DNA of 64,000 bases from Gonocerus acuteangulatus (lineage: Eukaryota; Arthropoda; Insecta; Hemiptera; Coreidae): positions 42,895,396 to 42,959,395 of the forward strand of contig OX328127.1 in the NCBI GenBank assembly GCA_946811695.1. The letters run 5' to 3'. Shown piece by piece: positions 22,572 to 32,426 of this stretch. Below the pieces are notes generated by a model. That model was not told the origin of the DNA. It made no database searches and was given only the letters and a program-made list of their open reading frames with translations. The position numbers were made by a program, and so were the translations under genes. Each line of letters opens with the position of its first letter. Within the stretch, counting starts at the first letter, position 1.

Positions 22572-22710
22572 GAACCGCGCTAAGATGACGCAGTTCCTGC
22601 GAGTCGGACTTTTTACTATTTTTGTTACTATGCTATTTTATTGCTTATTAAAAACTATGCCTTTAATAATTAATTTATGCCTCCGTTTTATCACATGCAT
22701 TTGCTTAGTA

Positions 22711-22813
22711 AAAGCTTGCAAATACATTTAAACGGTTTATGTTTTTAACAAATCTTTTTCGAAACATTTCGTTAAAACTGTGTTTTAAAACATTTCAGTT
22801 TTAACCTTTGTTT
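22711..22813 (+). repeat. 105-bp direct repeat, second copy
   Basis: Second copy of the 20486-20588 unit. It lies directly upstream of the copia remnant. Confidence 0.75.
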
Positions 22814-22815
22814 GT

Positions 22816-23760
22816 CTATTTTCATCTTTTAGTTATGCCATACATGGTGTTAATATAGAATATAGAAGTGTTTAATTGCTTGGAAAATTAACCAATACGA
22901 GAATTAAAATTATGAGATGTGACAATGGTAAGGAATATTTAAATAGTATGATTTATGCTTTTACAAAGAATAAGAGTATCTAAATTTATCCATGCCCTCA
23001 TATATTCACAAATTAAAGAGAACTGCTGACCAATTTTTTAGAACAATTATGAATATATGTCATTGTTTACTGGCAGGATCTATTGTTGTAAAAAAGTTTT
23101 GGCCTAAAATTGTTTGTGGAGCAACTTATTTGAAAAATCGCACTTTAGCTAAAACCATTGAGAATAAAACATCCTGTAGAATACATTTGGAAAGAAACCA
23201 GATGTTTCTAAGCTATGTTTATATGGTAGTAAAGTTGTTCTTAAGAAACCAGAACAAATAACGACTTTTAAATGGGGTAAGAAGGTGAATATTTGCATTT
23301 TAATCCGTTATAGTGAAGCTCGGGAGTACTTTTGAATAATAAAATCATAGTCACTATGCATGTTGATGATGATGATTAGTTAATAGTTAGGTTAGTGGGA
23401 ACTGATGAAAAATTTTAATGAAGAAAAGGAACCGGACTTGATTAATTTTTAGATGAAAGCCTTGGATAAATACAAATGTATAGTTTTAAAAAAAATAATA
23501 CTTGGGATTTAGTTGAAAATAAGAAAGTTGTAAATGCAAAATGTTGACCAGTTGGACATAGAGACTGCATTCTTAAATGGTAAAATCAATTCGGAAGTGA
23601 ATATTTGAGGAGATTGGTATCAAAGTTGGACAACTCCATTTTTTTTCAATTGAAAAAAATGGAGTTGTCTAACATTTGAGTCAAATGAATTTATTGGAGA
23701 CATGCTTACAAACTCATTGTGTAAAGAAACATTTGAGAAATTCAGAAATATGTTAAATTT
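22816..23760 (+). pseudogene. Ty1/copia polyprotein remnant (integrase, RT and RNase H pieces)
   Basis: In shifting frames the order matches a copia polyprotein. At 22890-22975 'IKIMRCDNGKEYLN' is the integrase core. At 23090-23260 'KFWPKIVCGATYLKNRTLAK' is the integrase C-terminal side. At 23540-23610 'QLDIETAFLNGKINSEVNI' is the reverse-transcriptase region usually written QLDVKTAFLNG. At 23665-23757 'SNEFIGDMLTNSLCKETFEK' is the end of RNase H. Large parts between these are deleted and stops are frequent. No LTR pair was identified. Confidence 0.75.
23624..23674. repeat. Short perfect-looking palindrome inside the copia remnant
   Basis: 'gacaactccatttt' and 'aaaatggagttgtc' flank a central CAATTG with A/T spacer. 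It lies exactly at the deletion joint between the RT and RNase H pieces, so it may mark how the deletion arose. Confidence 0.6.
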
Positions 23761-24512
23761 GATATTTTATATTTCATATATTGTTCATACTTCCTGCCTT
23801 AGGGAGGAATATTTTTGTCGGTTATGCAATTTATAATGTAAAGTGATGTACATCTTGCTGTTTGTGTGTGTAATAAATGAATATGAACTTGACATGCTTT
23901 TATGAATCTCCCACACTTTTACTAATTTTAAATAATTTCTTATCTCAACAATTTTAATTATAAAAAGGCACATTTAATTTTAAAAAATATGGTAGTAATA
24001 CCCATTATGAATAACTTCCAGAAGGAATCAATTACATTCTCTTCTAGATTTGTACCAAAAATATTTACTTTATTATCATAAATTATTCCTCCAAGCCCTC
24101 AATCTTAGAACCTTTAAAAAAATATGTTCCATTAAGGAGAAGGCAGCAACCATGGAGTTTTATATCATTTTTATTGTTTCATAACGTTTTGTCCATCGCA
24201 AGCCTTACTTAATTTCACTTTTAATATTTAAATTTATATAATTTTAATTTGCTGTCATGGAATTGTCTTTAAACCATTTCCTTCTTATTAAAATGAATTC
24301 TTTCATTTATCCCCCCCCCCCAGGCGAATTGAATTTTCCATGCAATTTTCTATTAATCTAAATATGCCAAGCCTCTTTATTATTGGCATATTTACACCCA
24401 GCAGTTTTATTACATTTTTATATCTGCTTTCTTTTGTCTGAGATATTTATATCCTCTGACTACTCCATTATTTAAATACGCTTGCAATTTGAGCACAATA
24501 TTGTTGCAAAAT

Positions 24513-24670
24513 CAAAAAAAAAAAAAAGGACCCTAAGTGGCAGATACTATAGAGGAATCTGATTCATGACTGTACAGCACACTAGGGAGAAAGTGTGGTC
24601 AGTACTATGCTCCAGCCGCCTGATTTTCCCCTAGGCTGCTTCGACACCTCAAGCCATTAGCACCCAGGGT
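24513..24670 (-). mobile_element. SINE family C, 3' part
   Basis: Reverse complement of the 3' half of the 58020-58370 copy: poly(A) at 24513-24525, then 'ggcagatactatagaggaat', 'cacactagggaga', 'tatgctccagccgcctga' and 'ccattagcacccagggtat'. The tRNA head is missing. Confidence 0.7.
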
Positions 24671-24785
24671 ATATTAATAGTGATGATTAGATAGTTAGCC
24701 GTCGAGGTGATAAGTAAAGATAGAATGGTTGGGATTCGGCTAAATAAACCTCAATATGATTTTGTTTTAAAAAATCTATATTTCG

Positions 24786-24820
24786 GACGTTTCGGCTACT
24801 CATTGGTAGCCTTCGTCAGC
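24786..24820 (-). ncRNA. Hammerhead-like ribozyme motif 2
   Basis: Minus strand: CTGACGA (24819-24813), extra A, stem II ggctac/gtagcc with loop caatga, then GAAAC and GTC (24788-24786). Stem I is weak here (one pair, a mismatch, then A-U pairs). Same layout as motifs 3-5. Confidence 0.5.
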
Positions 24821-25353
24821 TAAAATGATAAAAAAAGAAATTAATACAGAAACCAAAAAAAGTTTATAATTGTGATAGGTTACAGAACTAAAAATACAAT
24901 TAACTTATAAAAGAACATATCGTCTTAAATTCTTAGAATGAGTAGAATGAAAAAGTAAATAGGTACAATAATTGATTTTAATAGTAATTAGTAACATTAA
25001 TTGATTTTACAAAGAAATAAGAAACTACATACCAATGACAAATATAGTAGCTAATAGTAACATTAATAAATTTTACAAAGGAATAAGATACTAACCTAGC
25101 TACTATATTTGTATATATATACCTCCTACTAGCTACTATATTTGTCATTGGTATGTAGTTTCATATTTCTTTGTAAAATCAATTAATGTTACTAATTACT
25201 ATTAAAATCAATTATTGTACCTATTTACTTTTTCATTCTAAGAATTTAAGACGATATGTTCTTTTATAAGTTAATTGTATTTTTAGTTCTGTTACCTATC
25301 ACAATGATAAACCTTTTTTGGTTTCTGTATTAATTTCTTTTTTTGTAATTTTA

Positions 25354-25389
25354 GCTGACGAAGGCTACCAATCAGTAGCCGAAACGTCC
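25354..25389 (+). ncRNA. Hammerhead-like ribozyme motif 3
   Basis: Plus strand: CTGACGA (25355-25361), extra A, stem II ggctac/gtagcc (25363-25380) with loop caatca, GAAAC (25381-25385), GTC (25386-25388). It differs from motif 2 only in the loop. Confidence 0.5.
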
Positions 25390-25879
25390 GAAATATAGAT
25401 TTTTTAAAACAAAATCATATTGAGGTTTATTTAGCCGAATCCCAACCATTCCATCTTTACTGATCACCTCGACGGCTAACTATCTAATCATCACTATTAA
25501 TATTATATTTAAAAAAACAAAAACAATGCAAATAAAGAATAGTTTCAATTATACTAGATTAAAACTTATAACTAAGTAAGTATAACCTTAATTAAATGCT
25601 TCATTTTGTTGCTATTTTTTAATATATATTTATACAAGGACCACACATTATTTTCTTTAAAAAATTTTACACAGGTAGTTTGGTTAGGATTTTCTTTAAA
25701 GTGGTACTACAATTACATGATTCCAGTATACTTTTTAAAATAAGGGTTAATTTATTTTCCACCCCACATTCAGTGAAAATTTGAAAAATAATTTTTTTAA
25801 CTGAGCTCTCAACTTATAAACTTACTTTCCCATAATTTGAACAAGTGTCATATAATCATTCATTTTAATAAATAATATA

Positions 25880-26003
25880 AAGTAGGAGTACCATGACATG
25901 CTGGGTAACAGGTATTTAATATGAAACATGTGTAGCATGCCAAACCCGGTAACACCTATTTAATATAAAGTAGGTGTAGCATGGCACACCGGGTAACAGC
26001 TAG
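25880..26003. repeat. ~55-bp tandem repeat, about three units
   Basis: 'tgacatgctgggtaacagg', 'tagcatgccaaacccggtaa' and 'tagcatggcacaccgggtaa' recur at a ~55-bp spacing, each followed by 'tatttaatat'-like sequence. Diverged between units. Confidence 0.65.
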
Positions 26004-26388
26004 TTATTTAAAAAAAAAAAAAACAACAAAAAAGGCATTTTGTAATAGTTTTTGACACAAAACACTTATATTTAATAAGAGTATACTTTACTGGATAGTT
26101 ATGAACTCCAGACAGGCAAAAAACATTTGATTTATGGCGGTAGGTAAGTTTATAGAATTAATCAAGGAAATAAAATTTGAAATTGTTTAAACATGAATGC
26201 TGAGTACAACAAGCAAATGATATCAGCACAGGAAAACATTAGATGACAATTTTAGAAAACATTTAATTAAATAATCCATATCAACTACAACAACAAACAC
26301 ACTATAAACGCACACTTAACTTGCAAAGTTTGTCATGAATAATTAACTCTAATAAGTGGATTTAAATGAAATTTTCTGAAGCACTTAC

Positions 26389-26464
26389 CTCCCAGAACCA
26401 AGAGTTGATGGCCAACATTTTATGAGGTCTTGAGCCTGAACGGAAAACAGTCCTTTTTCGACAA
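26389..26464 (-). CDS. Signal-peptide gene, exon 2
   Basis: 76 nt with a strong polypyrimidine acceptor and gtaagt donor; two bases remain for the next codon. Confidence 0.55.
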
Positions 26465-26885
26465 CTAAAAAAATAAACTCAATATAGGACGATAATTATT
26501 TTAAATCACAGAAAAGGGATCAATTATAGGAAAAGGTGGAACAGATTTATTATATTTACAGTATGGAAATCCCTTTTGAATGTAATGTAAATTATTTCTT
26601 TCGATGTTGGAATTTTACAAACTTTACTATGCATTGTTAAATTCAGGTGAGTATAACCTTCAAAATTGATTGTCAATGAAGTCACTGTTAAATTTAGAAA
26701 TGAAGTCATGCTCACATGTTACATGCCAGGAAAGTTTCATCAAAAGCGAATTAATTAAATTATTTGAAATACATAAACTTACATAAAACATGACTTTTAG
26801 CAAGAACCATTTGTATAGTAATTAACATTGTTGTTAAAGTTATATGTGTTCTCCAAAACCCACACATTCTTTGAAACAATCGCAT
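26389..26885 (-). CDS. Unrecognised secreted or membrane protein, exons 1-2 (3' end not found)
   Basis: Exon 1 is 26783-26885 (ATG at 26885) and exon 2 is 26389-26464. The junctions read TTTTAT|gtaagttt and ttttttag|TTGTCG, exon 2 ends GGGAG|gtaagtgc, and the frame is kept across the intron. The 59 residues start MRLFQRM, then a hydrophobic stretch (TLTTMLITIQMVLA), which looks like a signal peptide with cleavage after VLA, followed by a polar segment containing FSVQAQDLIKCWPS. No family is recognised. The next exon must begin with one base of a split codon. It could not be picked out in the repeat-rich 17-26 kb and may lie outside the window. The ATG is the first in the frame and precedes the hydrophobic core by about 13 residues. 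Confidence 0.55.
26783..26885 (-). CDS. Signal-peptide gene, exon 1
   Basis: 34 codons plus one base; carries the start codon and signal peptide. Donor gtaagt. Confidence 0.55.
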
Positions 26886-28605
26886 AACACACTGGAACTG
26901 ATAACAACACTCGAACTACTATTGTGATAAGAGTATCTCCCTCTCGAGGGATTTAAAAAAACAGAAAAAGGTAAAACAACCAAAACACAGAACATTGTTT
27001 GCTATTCCATGTATATTTGAAATCATAAAAAGAAAGCAGCAGTCTTATTTACATTTCCACCAGACCCTTACATTCTAAATACTAATTTTAAAATTAATTA
27101 TTGACAATACATATTATTAATAATCAATCAAATAATGTGCAGGAAATAAACAGAGAAAATAACACTTATCCTCAAGTATGTTAACACTTAAAAGCATAGC
27201 ACAGCACCAAATGACATTTATGATGTAGTTAGTCCCAGCTCAAAACAGTGAATAAGACTGAAAGATAAAATGATAAAAGCTTAGATTGCCCAAACAAACA
27301 ATGTTTCTAAGAACTGTGAGTAATAGCCTTAATTACATAACAATTTATCACAACTAAGGGAAATAGCTCACCTAGCCAAAGCTACTTCATAACAATTTCC
27401 ACACTAAACAAATAAACCTAGCTCAAATTTAACTTTAAAATTCCGAACCATTTAGGAAAACATTTAACATATGACATAACAGTTTTCCATATGTTACAAA
27501 GTTGGCGGCTTTCAATGGACGTTTCCCTCTCAATTTGAATTGAAAAGTAATATATTTACTTTCCAAACTGTTTTTTATTTATTGCACATAACTCTAGGCT
27601 GTTCTAAAGAACAAATTTTTAATATATCAGAGGCAAAAACATATTTAATCCGAATATTACAAATTTTAGATTTGATCGTTGTTGAAGCAATATCAAAAAC
27701 AATTAATTCATAATGATATATGATTTTATGAAAAAAATTACCTTTCATTTAGATAGAAAAAGGTCGTTTTATAAAACAACATAAAAAGGGGGTAAATTAA
27801 TTTACAATCAGTCAAATACATTCCGAATCGGTAGTTGGAACTCGCTCGAATTTCTTATTATAGGGAATTGAACTTCTCATAAGATTTTTTTACTCTATAG
27901 CGCGGCTTATTTATTTTAATTGTCATAACAGCACATTGACTTAGCGCCCAAAATAATAAAATTATGTCTTTTTTTAATACATGTTTTAGTAAGTATACTG
28001 ATAATTTATAGAAGAATAAATACGCTCACGTTCCAAGCCTTTTCAATAGTAGCCCTTGAATAAATAGTATAGGAGTATAAATATTGCTTCTTTTCCTCCG
28101 AAAGAAAGCAAGCAATATTCGGGTTTCCTTCGAAAACCTAAGTGAATCGACCTAAAAGCCCCCGGACGCAGTGAACAAATTGACATTTACGAATCTAGGG
28201 GTAGGCACAGTATTTGGTATTGGTGAGGGTGCTCTGGCTCCCCTCCAAATAAAGGAAAATTACCGACAATTTCATAAATCAATAAAACCGCCTTTCTGCT
28301 TGATGCGCTTTTATTACTTCATTATTTTTTTTATTTTATTTTTTATGTGCCATTTAGTCTAGCACATCTCGTACTCTTCTAGGAATCTCGAGCCTTTCTC
28401 TCCACACTATATTATTAGAACGGCCTTTAACATTCGAACTTATTAAGTCAATTCGAACTTATTAAGTCCACCGAGTTTTACGATATACAAAATTTAAATA
28501 CGCAGCCCACTGTAGTTTTCTCGAAACAACATTCGCAATGTGACGTTCAATACCATGGAGGGACTATATAAAAGAAAATGCACTGGATAGCTTTTTGCCA
28601 TTCAC
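26886..28605. other. Upstream region of the signal-peptide gene; no other gene seen
   Basis: AT-rich. It presumably contains the promoter and 5' UTR of the minus-strand gene starting at 26885. A small hairpin 'atattgcttcttttcc...aagcaagcaatat' lies at 28080-28118. No further exon was recognised. Confidence 0.4.
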
Positions 28606-28814
28606 CATGGGCGTATATAGAAAATAATTTCGGAGGGGGCTGGGAAAATTTCGGGGGGGGGGGGGGCTTAAACGCTATTACACCCAAAATAGAATATGTT
28701 TTATGAACTAAATGATCTTATTTAATTTATTTTTAAGGGTTTTATGAAATTTTTACCGATCAAATCTAAATTTCAGGGGGGGGGGGGCTGCAGCCCCCCT
28801 TTTATACGACCATG
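28606..28814 (+). mobile_element. hAT-type MITE, copy 1
   Basis: Exact 8-bp target duplications ccattcac at 28598-28605 and 28815-28822. Termini 'catgggcgtatatag' and (complement) 'catggtcgtataaaa'. The interior has long G runs, 'aactaaatgatcttatttaa' and a PstI-like 'ggggctgcagcccccc' palindrome near the right end. The 8-bp duplication points to the hAT superfamily. No coding capacity. Confidence 0.85.
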
Positions 28815-28966
28815 CCATTCACAAACAACCACTCACGTCAACGCTCTCGAAGAAATAACAAAGGCACTTGGTATGAAATGCTGGCTACATTTGTACTTTA
28901 CATGGCAATTTATAGCTAAAGTACAAGGGTGATCCGTCAAGGGAAGGTATCAGGGGCAAAATCAAG

Positions 28967-28971
<5 letters not shown>

Positions 28972-29034
<63 letters not shown>
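28972..29034. repeat. (TA)n microsatellite
   Basis: About 31 uninterrupted TA units. Confidence 0.95.
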
Positions 29035-29037
<3 letters not shown>

Positions 29038-29249
29038 CTATAAGAATCAAGCTAAACCCAACGTTTTTTGGCTCACACATTAGAAGAATGACGGCGGTAG
29101 CAATGTCCACTATTATTATTATAATACTGTAACACAAAATATATCATTTCCCTGAGTTTTGGCATCACTGAAACTTTTGATAATTCCTGGGGACCAGGCT
29201 TTATTAAAGCAGCGGTAGGATGAAAAACTGGCCATAAAACTCCTCCACT

Positions 29250-29484
29250 TATAGGCATATATAGAAAAAAAAATTCGGGAGGGGCTGGAATAATTTCGGG
29301 GGTATGGGATGCTAACAATCTAGAACTTGGAATAGTTAGCCAATTAAAACACTATTAAGCCCGATAAAAACTTTTTTTTTCTGAGCTAAGTGATCTTATT
29401 TAATTTATTTTTAATGTTTTTATGATCATTTTTACCTATTTCGGGGGGGGGGGGCTGCAGCCCCCTCCCATATATACGCCCATG
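29250..29484 (+). mobile_element. hAT-type MITE, copy 2
   Basis: Exact 8-bp target duplications cctccact at 29242-29249 and 29485-29492. The same family as 28606-28814 ('tctgagctaagtgatcttat', 'ggctgcagccccctcc'), with 'ctagaacttggaatagttag' as in the 62041 copy. Confidence 0.85.
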
Positions 29485-29492
29485 CCTCCACT

Positions 29493-30374
29493 ATGTATTT
29501 TTTATTAGCAAAGTTCTTCCAAAGTTAACTATGATGTCATCAGTGCCCTGCTATAGATCAGGGAGGTTCAATCAGGACTTTTCCTGACTCTACAGACAGG
29601 GAATATACTAACTACAGCTCAAGTATTGGGAAAGTCAGGAAGTAAGGATGTGGATATTAATTCTCCCTTTCACTCCCTTGTAGCTAGTTGCATCTCCTAC
29701 TTTTGTAATCAGGTTCTTCAAAGTTTTGCAAGAAACTATGACTGCACACACATTTACTTTAATAGATAGTTAGTCCCCCCTCCTATGTCTTCAAATAGTA
29801 ATAGAAGTAGTCCAGCTGTGATTTAGAGGAATTGAGAATGGAAGTAGTGTAATTCAAAATGTTGTTTAATTGTTTTTAGTCACATAGATTAACATTGACT
29901 TTATGCTCCACCTACTCAGGAATAAATAGTATAACTCTTATGTATATAAAAATAACAGACAGACTGCAGCATTAACTTCCAAAATAAAACAATCATTTCA
30001 AGTGAAGTAGCCCAGATTTGCATTCTCAACCCCTCAATTGACACTAACATTGTGATTGTGATCCTCTGTTGGATGTCTTGGAGAAATCATATCGTAGTTA
30101 TTTCAGTACTATTCACAGCCATGTTGGATTATTATGTTTTATCTCCATAGGGGATGTCTAATCAAAGGAACTTCATACCACAAATTAGAGTTGAAAGAGG
30201 ATTCAAATAATAATTTAAAATTTAAAGAAAAAATAAGTAAATGTACTTGAATGTAGACATAAAAGAAACTTCACTTGAAGTTTTCCTCAGTATAAGTATA
30301 AGAACAAAATCATGCTTCAATGCATCTATGGTATATTTAAGAACAATCTCCAGAAAATCTAAATGATTAATGAA
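29493..30374. other. No gene seen
   Basis: Slightly less AT-rich than its surroundings, without recognisable exons or repeats. Confidence 0.4.
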
Positions 30375-30925
30375 GGGTTAGTGTAATGAAATCCCCCCCC
30401 CCCCCCCCGAAACAAACTAATGTTAAAAAAAAAGAGGCCATGTTCCAGGCCCTCCCCAAAAAAAGTTTGCCAATGAAAGTTATGATACCATAGTATTGGG
30501 CACAGTTCAAGGGCCTCAATACCTTGCCAAGATACTTCTCACTTATTTGTACATTTCCAACTTGACCAGTTTTCATTAAATGACGGCCGTTATAACGATT
30601 GGATTTATTATAAATTTTTATAATAAATAGATTTAGGAACTTAGGGTAACGATTCAGGGTTATAATAATGTTTCTGATGACTTAAAACAATCGGGGTTGT
30701 ATAAACTCTATGTAAGTTGAAACGATCATCATTTAACGAAAACTGGCCAAGTTGGAAATGCACAAATAAGTGGAAGGGTATTATTAGGTTCTTGAAAAGG
30801 TCTAAAACTTGGCTAAACACTATGATAACATAACTTTCATAGGCAAACGGTTTTTGGAAGGGCCCTGGAACTTGGCGTATTTTTTTCAATTTAGTTATTT
30901 TGGGGGATATCAATACATTTTGTAT
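30375..30925. repeat. Foldback (inverted-repeat) element
   Basis: 30375-30620 is matched in reverse complement by 30690-30925: 'actggccaagttggaaatgc', 'acaaataagtg', 'ctatgataacataactttca' and 'ggccctggaacttggc' all have counterparts on the opposite strand. Arms are ~230 bp and ~75-80% identical, with a ~70-bp centre. The arm ends have a C run (30392-30408) and 'ttgggggatatcaatacatt'. Confidence 0.65.
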
Positions 30926-30929
30926 GTGA

Positions 30930-31070
30930 ATTTTGAGTTGGGGCCATTGAAGTTTGGCTTGAGGAGGAGGATGCTGGGACATGTCGCTTGGTAGTGCATC
31001 AAGCTGTTTGTCGGGTATGTTTGCATGTATATTAAAAGCCATGGGGAATGGCCCCAACTCAACTTTTCTG
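30930..31070. repeat. Second, smaller inverted repeat
   Basis: 'gagttggggccatt' near 30935 and 'aatggccccaactc' near 31048 are reverse complements about 100 bp apart, next to the foldback element. Confidence 0.5.
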
Positions 31071-31379
31071 TATGTTCCGTTTAGTTTTAGGTTCTCCTTA
31101 CCGAGACAATTCATTCATTTCCTAAGGGAAACCAATTACAAAACGGGCTCCCTGGGAACAGAGTCAAACAAAACTTTTCAGGATTTTTGTACTTTTGCTT
31201 TTAATAACATCCTAATGTCTATAATCCTGCTTGATGCCTAATGTCTAGTCCCCAGCTTTTCAAGAAGTACCTAATAATTTAGGAAAATACATAAAATAGC
31301 AATGTAATATATATTATTGAAGGGATTGCAATACGCTACAACCCTATAACCATTGTTTATTTTTTTTTTTTTGGTACAT

Positions 31380-31730
31380 CATTGAAGAGTTATCCGGTCA
31401 AAACGGGGAAAAAATATGCGGCAAAAGTGTTTTCCCCCAAAATGACAGACTTTCAAGACCGGATATTTCGAAAAACTTTATTGAATAGAACTTGTAGGAA
31501 ATTTAATCAGCTTTCATTTGTTATAGAATAGTCATGTCGCTAGGACGCAGGGTTTCCGAGGTATAAGTGAAAACCCGAAAAATGGGACCTTCTAACCCCC
31601 CCCCCCCCCCCCCCCGGCACAAAGGCTACGGGCGAGGACTTTTGATATGTTCACCTCCTATCCAGCCCAAACAAAGTTACGAAGTCAAAAATTTCCATCT
31701 ATAACTGTTCGTTGCCTGGACCTTTAAGTA
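31380..31730 (+). repeat. Repeat family H, copy 1
   Basis: Shares with 39890-40283 the order 'cagactttcaaga..ggatat', 'gtcatgtcgctaggacgcag', 'gaaaacccgaaaaatgggac', a C run, 'ggcacaaaggctacgggcg' and 'actgttcgttgcctggac'. One arm only. Confidence 0.75.
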
Positions 31731-32208
31731 GAATTATTAAACTTTCCAATTTTACTTAAGTCTATTAGTATTCTACCTGTGTAAAATTTCATAAGTTTAT
31801 CTTTAGCTGGTTCAAAGTTATGAGAGGATAAAAATCGGCTCTAATACTTCGTGTAATATACACACAGTGTGCGCAGGCCGGAACATGGCCTGGAGCTCTA
31901 CTGTGCGCCTAGGATCTAGGTAGCATTTTAACACTGGTTTGAGTCCTTTGGAGTGGGCTCATCTTTTTTTTTTTAGGTTTGTTGAAAGATGTTTCCCGTG
32001 CATGATAGATGTTTGATAGGACAACAATCAGATTTTGCATTGAAAAAAAAAAAACTTGAAGCATCATTTAAAATAATACTTATATTTTGAAGACGATAAA
32101 GAATAGAAACAAAGTTTGTGAAATGAATTAAAAAAACAGAAGCTGAGCACAAATAATTGAATGTTATACACTTCAAAAAGCAAAGAATCATATTTATATA
32201 CTTGAACC
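31731..32208. other. 3' flank of innexin; nothing else seen
   Basis: Contains the minus-strand 3' UTR of the innexin gene. No clear polyadenylation signal was picked out close to the stop. Confidence 0.4.
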
Positions 32209-32426
32209 TCATTCAAATTTGTTAGTTGTGCCAGTCAATATAAGATCATATGGTTCACTGATTTCCACTGCAATATTTTCTAATAGCTTTGTGTACAAAT
32301 TTTCATCCATATTCGATTTAATTTGTTCCATCATTAACCAATCAGAATAGGCAAATTTTTTAATCAAAACAGAAAACAAATTTGGGCTTACATTTCTTGC
32401 TAAAGATCCTTTCAAGCAGATTGGAC
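32209..32426 (-). CDS. Innexin exon 5 (C-terminal tail)
   Basis: Acceptor cttggcag|GTCCAA; stop TGA at 32211-32209. Tail segment SDWLMMEQIKSNMDENLYTK corresponds to the innexin 'GDWF...LGKN-D' region. Confidence 0.88.

Larger units (their letters stand above)
24671..25504. mobile_element. Palindromic element with a ribozyme motif in each arm
   Basis: Two arms of about 375 bp are near-perfect reverse complements around a ~70-bp centre with 'tatatatatacctcctacta'. Each arm, read outward, has unit-specific A/T-rich sequence, then a hammerhead-like motif, then 'aatatagattttttaaaaca' and 'cgaatcccaaccattcca', and ends at 'ctattaatat'. The outermost ~130 bp are shared with 40956-41310, but the inner parts are different. 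No ORF is present. This matches two head-to-head copies of a terminal segment of a Penelope-like element, which is inference. Confidence 0.65.

Noticed and set aside
24671..25504. Assembly artefact producing an inverted duplication
   Set aside because: The arms differ at several positions and the centre is unique; a second palindrome with the same ends but a different core and a clean target duplication (40956-41310) argues for a real element. Long reads would settle it.
30641..31114. 157-codon minus-strand frame
   Set aside because: It runs across one arm of the foldback element and an adjacent inverted repeat and has no domain, so it is a chance frame in a repeat.
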